Below are positions 25,222-31,912 of a DNA stretch of 35,847 nucleotides, one piece after another. Both the position numbers and the translations under genes were made by a program. This stretch comes from DATDAW01 sp036524675. GTDB taxonomy: Bacteria > Verrucomicrobiota > Verrucomicrobiia > Chthoniobacterales > DASVRZ01. Positions within the stretch are counted from its first letter, which is position 1. Each line of letters starts with the position of its first letter. The stretch lies in contig DATDBU010000076.1 in assembly GCA_036524675.1 (NCBI GenBank), positions 1 to 35,847 on the forward strand. Reading direction: 5' to 3'. The notes beneath the pieces were generated by a model that saw only the letters and a list, made by a program, of their open reading frames with translations, had not been told where the DNA came from and did not search any database.

Positions 25222-25537
25222 AAAGCAGATTGTCACCCAATTGCTCATCAACGGCGAAGCCGCCTGGTGTTCGGTTGTTCGCCTGGAACTCTGGAATGGC
25301 GTCGGCAGCGACAACGAACGACAGCCACTTCGCGAGTTCGAGGCCGCCATTCCCAATTACGCCGTCACGGACGAAGTCTGGGAAAGAGCCTTTGAGCTTG
25401 CGAGCCTTTGCCGCAAAGCAGGAAAGACCGCACCCGCGACGGACGTTTTGATCGCAGCCTGCGCGCGCCATCACGGCGTCGGAATCGAACATGCAGACGC
25501 GCATTTCGAATTTCTCATGGCCCTGGCTGGGGCGTGA
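25160..25537 (+). pseudogene. vapC: VapC-type PIN-domain toxin with no usable start codon
   Basis: The frame carries KLIDTSLWVHALRRNGDSDK, WCSVVRLELWNGV, APATDVLIAACARHHG and GIEHADAHFEFL, covering a complete PIN ribonuclease domain with its conserved acidic residues. However, the first catalytic Asp (GAT at 25172) is preceded only by ATC, CTC, AAA, TCG and then TAA at 25157. The first ordinary start codon is TTG 25181, which would remove that Asp. The stretch ATCGAAACTCATCGA at 25159-25173 contains ATCGA twice, as if a small insertion separated the original start from the domain. It looks like an inactivated toxin, although initiation at a rare codon such as ATC cannot be excluded. Confidence 0.75.
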
Positions 25538-25690
25538 CGAGGACGGCCCATGTTGCTTTGGCAACCTCGTCGTTGTTTCCCTCAACACATACGCAAAATT
25601 GTCATTTTTCTCCCACGACCTCTATTTTCTTCTCTTAACATGAATTGATCTGGAAATCCGCGCTTGACGCGTTGTTGATCACCGTTCGCT

Positions 25691-26128
25691 ATGCATTATA
25701 TGTTTATTACTATCTTCTCTTGGGTTCTGTACATGATTGCCCTCGTACTGAAGTCATACGCCAACCATATCCGGTTTATGTCATTTGATGAGATGCCAAT
25801 GACATTTTCACGCTCACCGGGCTTCGCGTCCAAGTTTTGGCTAACGAGATTGGTCGTCACATACGGGTCCTTTGCTGGGCTATGGTTTGTACACGGAGTC
25901 TATGTCCTAATCGGAGCATTTCTTTTTTATCGGCTGGTCTGCTTCTTCACATTTGGGAGAGGTTATAGGAGCTCGGTCAACAGGTGGGCGCGACTTGACC
26001 TCGAAAGACAGCGACTTGAGGCAATAAAGAATGGAGAGAATTTCGACAAAATAGGAGCTTGGCTTAAGGCGGTTAAGTCGGCGAGTGGCTGGATTAAAGA
26101 AAATGCAACTAGAAACGGATCTCTGTGA
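25691..26128 (+). CDS. Membrane protein of unknown function (accessory patch)
   Basis: This 145-residue protein starts MHYMFITIFSWVLYMIALVL. It has hydrophobic helices at about 2-20 and 57-85 (GSFAGLWFVHGVYVLIGAFL, then FYRLVCFF). A cytosolic-looking basic tail follows (RWARLDLERQRLEAIKNGEN). I recognise no family. A 60-base sample inside the gene (25741-25800) is about 43% GC, visibly lower than the housekeeping genes, which suggests transfer. The stop TGA overlaps the GTG start of the next gene, so the two are probably an operon. Confidence 0.6.
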   Translation: MHYMFITIFSWVLYMIALVLKSYANHIRFMSFDEMPMTFSRSPGFASKFWLTRLVVTYGSFAGLWFVHGVYVLIGAFLFYRLVCFFTFGRGYRSSVNRWARLDLERQRLEAIKNGENFDKIGAWLKAVKSASGWIKENATRNGSL

Positions 26129-26655
26129 CTGATTCCACTTCCCGAAAAACGTTAAGCTCTTCATCTATGCGAAGTCAAAAACCTAGAAAGCGAACGGCGT
26201 GGCTTATCACTTGGGAATCATCTCGTAGAGACTACCTTGCTGATTTGAATCGTCCTCGCGTCGTCGCCATTCTTAAGCCGCAGATTTCATCCTCGACCAT
26301 CAGACAGCTCCTTCCCGTCCTGTTCATATCGGAGTCTAAGCTCACTTTTTCGGAGAAAATCGCTTACAGCTTTTTTAGACGCCATGTTCGATGGCTTCGC
26401 GACGACCTGCGACGCATTTGCTGCGGCGATAACCCATGGCTTGAGGCGCGGCTTGTGAAGGAGTTATACGTCGAGACCTATCCAGACACTAGTTGTCGCG
26501 AAAAGCTGCATTGGACTGAACATCCGCGCCACTCATTGACGCCTAGCGACACCGATCCCGAACGCCACTGTTTAGAAGACACAAAATTTGATATGCTTTG
26601 GTATGGACGCGGGGGAAAAGGGGGCATGCAGCAAATGTTAACAGATTTGCATTAA
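26125..26655 (+). CDS. Accessory protein of unknown function coupled to the upstream membrane gene
   Basis: This encodes 176 residues from a GTG at 26125 that overlaps the previous stop by four bases. An ATG at 26167 (MRSQKPRKRTAWLITWESSR) is the alternative start. The features TAWLITWESS, RPRVVAILKPQISSSTIRQL, LTFSEKIAYSFF and CCGDNPWLEARLVKELYVE recall a family of hypothetical island-borne proteins with a T-A-W-L-x-T-W-E opening and a C-G-x-N-P-x-x-x-A-R-L-V block. I know no function for that family. Cysteines in RRICCGDNP could be functional. Lower GC and the unknown partner suggest a mobile, possibly defensive or stress-related, gene pair, but that is speculation. Confidence 0.6.
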   Translation: MTDSTSRKTLSSSSMRSQKPRKRTAWLITWESSRRDYLADLNRPRVVAILKPQISSSTIRQLLPVLFISESKLTFSEKIAYSFFRRHVRWLRDDLRRICCGDNPWLEARLVKELYVETYPDTSCREKLHWTEHPRHSLTPSDTDPERHCLEDTKFDMLWYGRGGKGGMQQMLTDLH

Positions 26656-26764
26656 CGCTGGCGGAAAAACTTTGAGCAACGCAATCAATTTTCCTCTTCA
26701 CCGCGCCGGACGGGGCTGTGAAATGGATTGTTTTTTCGAAGACGATCTTCCAGAGTAATCGAAG

Positions 26765-27166
26765 TTAGCGCGTAGAAAGGCGCTGGACGTCCGGATAGTC
26801 CAGGATTTTCCGGTCAGATGTGACCACCGTGAGATTGTGGCTACGGGCGGTGGCCGTGATGATCCGGTCGGCGGGATCTCCGTGGAATTCTCCGGTCAGG
26901 TTGTTGGAATCGATGGCGATCTCCGGCGTGATGCGGAGGAGCAGGATGAGGTTTCGCTGTGTGGCGCGACGCATCCAGACATCCAGTGGAGTATGCAGAA
27001 TAATACGTCCCTTCGCCTGTAGCATGCCGACTTCCCAAAGGCTTATATCGGAAAGTCCGAGTGTCGATTCGGCATTCAGGCGTTGTCTTGACGCGTCCGA
27101 TAATCTCTCCGGTTCGTTGAAAAGCCAGAGCCATGCATTGGTATCGAGGATCAGGCTAGGAAACAT
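26765..27166 (-). CDS. PIN-domain toxin (VapC-like)
   Basis: This 133-residue PIN-domain protein contains ILDTNAWLWLFNEPERLSD (Asp8), SDISLWEVGMLQAKGRI (Glu45), HGDPADRIITATARSH (Asp97, Asp100) and VVTSDRKILDY (Asp118). These are the acidic residues that bind the divalent metal in PIN ribonucleases. Family members usually cleave tRNA or rRNA and stop translation. The gene starts five bases after the stop of a Phd/YefM antitoxin gene, forming an intact operon. The L-D-T-x-x-W-L-W-L opening is the type usually paired with Phd antitoxins rather than AbrB ones. Confidence 0.92.
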   Translation of the reverse strand: MFPSLILDTNAWLWLFNEPERLSDASRQRLNAESTLGLSDISLWEVGMLQAKGRIILHTPLDVWMRRATQRNLILLLRITPEIAIDSNNLTGEFHGDPADRIITATARSHNLTVVTSDRKILDYPDVQRLSTR

Positions 27167-27171
27167 CGCCG

Positions 27172-27459
27172 CTAGTCAACAATTCCATTGATGGCATTCC
27201 ACTCCTCAGGGGCGCAAGCTGACTCGTCCGGGTTGTAGTCCGACGAGAATTCCATCAAACCTCGGCCGCTGCCCGCCCATTCTGCGATCGTTGGCGCCTT
27301 TTCTTCCTCCGGAGGTTCGATGATGGCGACAACTTTCCCATGGCGGGTGATATGGAGGATAACTCCAGTTTCTTCGACTTCCCGGAGCGCCTGCGTGCAG
27401 TGGGTCTTAAATTCGGAAATAGGAATCGACCGGATGCCGGGAGAAGGCTCGATTTTCAT
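27172..27459 (-). CDS. Phd/YefM-family antitoxin
   Basis: This 95-residue protein shows the Phd/YefM DNA-binding fold: IRSIPISEFKTHCTQALREV, then ETGVILHITRHGKVVAIIEP (the T-x-H-G-K-x-V-A-x-I pattern). The C-terminal half (APTIAEWAGSGRGLMEFSSD onward) is acidic and disordered-looking and should wrap around and inhibit the PIN toxin. It is the first gene of the pair, and a candidate operator lies just before its start. It faces away from the cysteine desulfurase gene. Confidence 0.9.
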   Translation of the reverse strand: MKIEPSPGIRSIPISEFKTHCTQALREVEETGVILHITRHGKVVAIIEPPEEEKAPTIAEWAGSGRGLMEFSSDYNPDESACAPEEWNAINGIVD

Positions 27460-27471
27460 GGTGTGAAACTA

Positions 27472-27519
27472 AAACCGACCAGAAAATTTGGTCAATTCGT
27501 TTCTGTTCGAGGTCGGTTT
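27472..27519. promoter_or_regulatory. Candidate operator for the Phd/PIN operon
   Basis: Two nested inverted repeats lie just upstream of the antitoxin ATG (27459). The outer one is AAACCGACC (27472-27480) with GGTCGGTTT (27511-27519), perfect over nine bases. The inner one is GACCA (27477-27481) with TGGTC (27489-27493) around an AT-rich centre. Phd-type antitoxins bind such palindromes to repress their own operon. The role is inferred. Confidence 0.55.
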
Positions 27520-27604
27520 CCAACCTCAGAGCAAGAGTAAGAGAGCTTCGCTTGCGCGTGTCACCCGATGGAAATTTCTCACGAGTTCGGTATAGTCCGC
27601 CATC

Positions 27605-28789
27605 ATGAGCATTCGGCCAAAAGACATCATTTATCTCGACAGCAACGGGACCACCTCCGTGGACCCTGCCGTGGTGTCGGAAATGATGCCTTACCTGACC
27701 GACTTTTATGGCAACCCGAGCAGCGCCTACGGCTTCGGATCTCAGTTGAAAGAAGCCATCGACACCGCACGCGAACGCATCGCCGCCCTCATCGGATGCG
27801 ATCCCTCTGAAATCATTTTCACCTCCTGCGGCACGGAATCCAACAACGCGGTGCTTCAATCCGCGCTCGTCACAGATCCGGATCGCCAGCACATCATCAC
27901 AAGCACCGTCGAGCACAGCGCCATCATCAAACATGGTGAAACGCTGGCCAAACGGGGCATTGAAGTGACCTGGCTTCCCGTCGACTTCACAGGACGTCTG
28001 GATCTGGATGACTTAAAAAAAGCGATACGACCTGATACGGCGCTGGTTTCCCTAATGTGGGCCAACAACGAGACCGGCGTTCTGTTTCCAATCGAAGAAG
28101 CCGCCGAAATCGCCCGCGAAAAAGGCGTTCTGTTTCACACGGACGCCGTCCAAGCCGTGGGTAAAATTCCGATCAATCTGCGGAACACCAAGGTCAATTT
28201 TCTTTCACTGAGCGGGCATAAGCTCCACTGTCCCAAAGGAATAGGAGTGCTTTACGTCAACCGCCGGACACGTTTTAACTCGTATCTCATTGGTGGCGGC
28301 CAGGAAAATGGCAAACGCGCCGGCACGGAAAATGTCCCTTACATCGTTGGACTCGGCAAAGCCGCGGAACTGGCGCGGGAAACGATGGATTACGAGAATA
28401 CCGAGGTAAAAAAACTGCGCGACCATTTCGAGAACACTCTCCTTGATGCGGTGGATGGCATTGAAGTGAATGGCGATCGCGAATTGCGGCTCCCGAACAC
28501 ATCCAACGTGGCCATCCACGGTGTCGAAAGCGAGGCGTTGCTCATTCTGCTCGATCAGAAAGGCATTTGTTGCTCTGGCGGTTCGGCGTGTACGACTGGT
28601 TCGCTCCATCCCTCGCACGTTTTGATTGGGATGGGATTTTCGGCCGAACGAGCGCGCGGCAGCGTGCGGTTTTCGTTCAGCCGGTTCAACACGCAGGACG
28701 AAATCGATCGCGCGTTGAAAATCATCATCGAAGCGATCCAGCGTTTGAGGCGCTTGAGCCCCAAACAGGTGCAGGTTGTCGCACGATAA
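27605..28789 (+). CDS. NifS/IscS-like cysteine desulfurase
   Basis: This PLP enzyme removes sulfur from cysteine for iron-sulfur clusters, thiolated tRNA or other sulfur acceptors. The 394 residues show the fold-type I aminotransferase pattern: IIYLDSNGTTSVDP, IFTSCGTESNNAVL, the ring-stacking His104 in TSTVEHSAI, and PLP Lys206 in SLSGHKLHCPKGIGVLYV. The catalytic loop is GGSACTTGSLHPSHVLIGMG, with Cys329 as the persulfide-forming residue. Gly-Thr-Thr replaces the usual Ala-Thr-Thr near residue 15. No iscU, iscA or tRNA thiolase lies next to it, so NifS, IscS or MnmA-partner roles remain open. Confidence 0.95.
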   Translation: MSIRPKDIIYLDSNGTTSVDPAVVSEMMPYLTDFYGNPSSAYGFGSQLKEAIDTARERIAALIGCDPSEIIFTSCGTESNNAVLQSALVTDPDRQHIITSTVEHSAIIKHGETLAKRGIEVTWLPVDFTGRLDLDDLKKAIRPDTALVSLMWANNETGVLFPIEEAAEIAREKGVLFHTDAVQAVGKIPINLRNTKVNFLSLSGHKLHCPKGIGVLYVNRRTRFNSYLIGGGQENGKRAGTENVPYIVGLGKAAELARETMDYENTEVKKLRDHFENTLLDAVDGIEVNGDRELRLPNTSNVAIHGVESEALLILLDQKGICCSGGSACTTGSLHPSHVLIGMGFSAERARGSVRFSFSRFNTQDEIDRALKIIIEAIQRLRRLSPKQVQVVAR

Positions 28790-28915
28790 GCGGCGAGAGG
28801 CCGCGGAGCGTGGGCTTTCCCAGCCTGCTAGGCCACGCAAGAATGTCGATGCTGCTTATTTGAGAGAAAAGTTTCTCGACACCGTAAGGACTTTTCAGCT
28901 AAGTGCTCCGCGCGT

Positions 28916-29728
28916 TTGAAGAGGGTCGCTCCAATCGTCACCGTTATCGCTCGCACCGCGTTCACCGCGGGATTTGTCTCCCACCACCGGTCGTTCTCGC
29001 CGAAAATAAAACCATTGATTCTGCTGGCCGTCGTCATGCTTGCGGCTGTTCCGGCGATGGCCCAGCAAATCGTCAACAAAAACGCAGGCTGGGTTTCGGA
29101 ATGGACGACTAGACTTGGGCCTTTTGAAGCGGGAAGCGCGGTCCCAAGGATGGAAGTATCCAAGGCATTCCAGCGCGAAAACTACAAGAAGGCTGCCCGG
29201 GTCGCTCGGGAATGGACTATCAGCCAGCCCGACAATTTTGAAGCTTGGGGGTGGCTTGCTGCGGCTTGCTCTGGAGCAAAACAGTGGCAGGAAGGCGAAC
29301 AGTCGGCTACGCGGCTGCTTGCTTTTTCCGATGTCCCGTCCAGCTATCGCTCGGCCGGCCTCAACAATCGTGCCAATTGCCGTTTTCATCTGAAAAAGTT
29401 CGCCGGCGCAGAAGCAGATTCCCGTCAGGCGATGCAGTTAAGACCGGATGCTGACAACCAGAACCAACTTGCCTGGTTTCTGGCAACTTGTCCCGATAGC
29501 AAAATGAGGAATGGGCGCGAAGCCGTCGCCCTCGCAAATCGCGCTCTGAAACTGAATTCCGACCCCGCCATCATGGACACATTGGCCGCAGCGTATGCTG
29601 AAACCGGCGATTTTCCCTCGGCCGTAGAGTGGCAGAAAAAGGCGAACAAGGATCCCAAAACCAACAAGGAAGGGGCCAAACGGCTCAAACTTTATCAGGG
29701 CAACCGACCGTATCGAGACGATGCATAA
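28916..29728 (+). CDS. Exported TPR-repeat protein
   Basis: This encodes up to 270 residues from a TTG at 28916; the true start is uncertain. The signal peptide core lies at about 32-50 (KPLILLAVVMLAAVPAMA, cleaved before QQ). Tetratricopeptide-like helices follow: FQRENYKKAARVAREWTISQ, NFEAWGWLAAACSGAKQWQE, LNNRANCRFHLKKFAGAEAD and NQLAWFLATCPDSKMRNGRE with EAVALANRALKL. The last is the typical Planctomycete/Verrucomicrobial TPR form. A final repeat (PAIMDTLAAAYAETGDFPSA) ends the array. TPRs mediate protein contacts, so this may scaffold something in the periplasm. Its end overlaps the first aspartic protease gene by eight bases. Confidence 0.78.
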   Translation: MKRVAPIVTVIARTAFTAGFVSHHRSFSPKIKPLILLAVVMLAAVPAMAQQIVNKNAGWVSEWTTRLGPFEAGSAVPRMEVSKAFQRENYKKAARVAREWTISQPDNFEAWGWLAAACSGAKQWQEGEQSATRLLAFSDVPSSYRSAGLNNRANCRFHLKKFAGAEADSRQAMQLRPDADNQNQLAWFLATCPDSKMRNGREAVALANRALKLNSDPAIMDTLAAAYAETGDFPSAVEWQKKANKDPKTNKEGAKRLKLYQGNRPYRDDA

Positions 29729-30701
29729 ATCTTTCCTCCGAATTTTAGCGATAGCCGTCGCCCTCGTCGTCCTTTCCTTCACCGCCAGTATTGCTGCAAC
29801 GCTCGGGGGAAGCGTAGATGCGGGCAAATTCCCCGGCTATGTTGTGGTCCCACTCGGCCGTTCAGAAGGAAATCATCTCGTCATCCCAGCCGTCATCGGG
29901 TCAAAACGTGTCCAGTTTATCGTCGACACCGGAGCGCCCCAGTCCGTCATTGACGCAGGAGTCGCGCGCAAACTCCAACTTCCGCCACCGCCACCAGGTA
30001 GCGGCCTCCCAGCCAAAATCGCCATCGGCGAACAATTGCGGGATATCGTTCTGTTGCCGAACCTGATTGTTCAGGGGATGGACCTTGGAGGCGGGCCGAT
30101 GACGGCCGCGAAAGGCTACAAGAGTTTTACCCTATCCTTAAAAGGCAAATTCGATGACTCCGACGGCTTGTTCGGCAACGACATCCTGACGCGCCAAAAT
30201 GCGATCCTCAATTGCAAGACACAGCAATTGTTTCTCAACACCGATCCGAAACTGATTACAGATCCTTCCCCCGCGCTGCAAAAAGCAGGCTACGTCCGCA
30301 TTCCTCTCAAGGTCGCTGGGCATCTCTTTGCGCCGTGCAAACTCAATGGGAAGGACTTTTGGATTATCGTGGATACCGGCGCAGCGCTTACGACAGTGGA
30401 ATCTGAGGTCCTCAAAAGCCGCGGGATAAAATCGATAACAACGCCTGTTTACTCGTCTGGAATCAGCCTTTCAGGCCGCGACCTCCGATATGTGCCTTTT
30501 GAGGCTCATAAACTTTCCATTGGCGGCGTCTCAATCGCACAAGACATCACCGCAAGGAACCTGGAAGGCTTTTTCAGCGAAGAAAAACAGGTTATCGGAC
30601 TTCTGGGAGCGGAAGTGCTCCACCGTCACAGCGCCGTGATTGATTTCCCCCACAAGGCACTTTGGCTCCGGCCAATGCCGGCTGTCTCACGGAGAAAATA
30701 G
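29721..30701 (+). CDS. Periplasmic aspartic protease with two retropepsin-like domains
   Basis: This encodes 326 residues with a signal peptide (about 1-26, ending TASIAA). Two retropepsin-like units follow. Unit one has RVQFIVDTGAPQSVID (active Asp69 in DTG) and closes with GLFGNDILTRQNAILNCKTQ. Unit two has DFWIIVDTGAALTTVESEV (Asp218 in DTG) and closes with IGLLGAEVLHRHSAVIDFPH. Each hydrophobic-x-DTG(A/S) plus G-L-x-G-x-x-x-L block is diagnostic of bacterial retropepsin-like (Asp_protease_2) domains. Retropepsins act as dimers, so two units in one chain could form a single-chain active enzyme, as pepsin does. The gene overlaps the TPR gene by eight bases and is followed by a paralogue. 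Confidence 0.85.
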   Translation: MHKSFLRILAIAVALVVLSFTASIAATLGGSVDAGKFPGYVVVPLGRSEGNHLVIPAVIGSKRVQFIVDTGAPQSVIDAGVARKLQLPPPPPGSGLPAKIAIGEQLRDIVLLPNLIVQGMDLGGGPMTAAKGYKSFTLSLKGKFDDSDGLFGNDILTRQNAILNCKTQQLFLNTDPKLITDPSPALQKAGYVRIPLKVAGHLFAPCKLNGKDFWIIVDTGAALTTVESEVLKSRGIKSITTPVYSSGISLSGRDLRYVPFEAHKLSIGGVSIAQDITARNLEGFFSEEKQVIGLLGAEVLHRHSAVIDFPHKALWLRPMPAVSRRK

Positions 30702-30717
30702 GAGCATTCCGTCGAAA

Positions 30718-31731
30718 ATGGGGGAAATCGGGGGATTAAATTGGCGTTGTGTAAACGTTATCAGCAGCTTCGGCTCAAAACCACGGTCGCGACGATGCAC
30801 AGGACGGTTTGCAGCAAGTCGTTCTGGGTTTGGTGCAGCAATTTTTAGTGCCGCATTGGCCTTCCTGATCAGTCTCGCATGCGCTCAGACGCTGGAAGTG
30901 CCCGGATACGAAAAAATTCCGCTTCGTCTTGGTGATGAGGGCCATTTGTTGATGAGTTCCCGGATCAAGGGCCAGAAAATCGTTTTCGTCGTCGATACCG
31001 GCGCTCCCACGGGGATATTGGATCGCGAAAAAGCCCGCGCCCTCGGACTGAAACCGGAAAACGAATTTGGTGACGGGCGGCGCGAGGAAACCGTGATTCT
31101 TTCCGACCTGATGTCCGGGAACGTGCGGCTTGGCAACATTTCAATCGCGGTTGGCGACAGCCTGCCCCAAAGACAACGTACGTTTTATCGGGGTGAGGCT
31201 GACGTCGTTCACGGACTTCTAGGCAGCGACATCCTCGCTCGTCACGCCGCAATTATCGATTTCCGAAACCGGATACTTTTCCTCAGGCGCGCGCCAGAAA
31301 CCCAAGCGATGGTCGCAACGCAGCTCGGCAATACACGTTATGTCCCAGTGCCGTTTCGCAATAGCCGCTGGCTTTACGCTCCCGTTCAATTGAGGGGACG
31401 GAAATTTTCCGCCATTGTAGACACCGGCTCCGCGGTGACGATACTGCGAAGCCGCACCATCGCCCGGCTTGGCGTCCGATCGAAAAACTCGATGATTTGG
31501 GTGAGAGGACTTGGCATCGCTCCCCGCCGACTCCGGCTCGTTCAGAACACTGATCATAGCCTCACAGTCGGCGACACACCTATTCGGACCGAGTTTCATG
31601 TAATGCCAGGCGCGGATTTCTTTGGGAAACAGCCCCGGGATTTTATCGGAATTCTGGGCAACGACCTGCTCATTCATCATGGCGCAGTGATCGACTACGG
31701 TCACAATACCCTGTGGTTGCTACCGGATTGA
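30718..31731 (+). CDS. Second periplasmic double-retropepsin aspartic protease
   Basis: From ATG 30718, with AGGAG about 12 bases upstream, this encodes 337 residues. A basic lead of about 37 residues precedes a hydrophobic export segment (GAAIFSAALAFLISLACAQ). Unit one has KIVFVVDTGAPTGILDREKA (Asp93) and GLLGSDILARHAAIIDFRNR. Unit two has FSAIVDTGSAVTILRSRTIA (Asp235) and IGILGNDLLIHHGAVIDYGH. The layout is the same as in the gene before it, 16 bases upstream, so the two look like a tandem duplication that has diverged. Activity and substrate are unknown. The unusually long basic N-terminus may mean that the real start lies further downstream. Confidence 0.83.
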   Translation: MGEIGGLNWRCVNVISSFGSKPRSRRCTGRFAASRSGFGAAIFSAALAFLISLACAQTLEVPGYEKIPLRLGDEGHLLMSSRIKGQKIVFVVDTGAPTGILDREKARALGLKPENEFGDGRREETVILSDLMSGNVRLGNISIAVGDSLPQRQRTFYRGEADVVHGLLGSDILARHAAIIDFRNRILFLRRAPETQAMVATQLGNTRYVPVPFRNSRWLYAPVQLRGRKFSAIVDTGSAVTILRSRTIARLGVRSKNSMIWVRGLGIAPRRLRLVQNTDHSLTVGDTPIRTEFHVMPGADFFGKQPRDFIGILGNDLLIHHGAVIDYGHNTLWLLPD

Positions 31732-31912
31732 GTCTGGCAGCTTCATAACCGGCCTTTTTCCGCAGCCTTATCTTCTTCTTTGCGCGAATAAAGAATGCCG
31801 TTTAAACATGTGGCCCGCAAAATTCCCGGCCCTACGACGTTTCCAGATTGATTCCAGATGCCCATTTCTGACAACCAAAGCCCACATTCCCCCCTTTTGA
31901 ACGAATTTTAGT

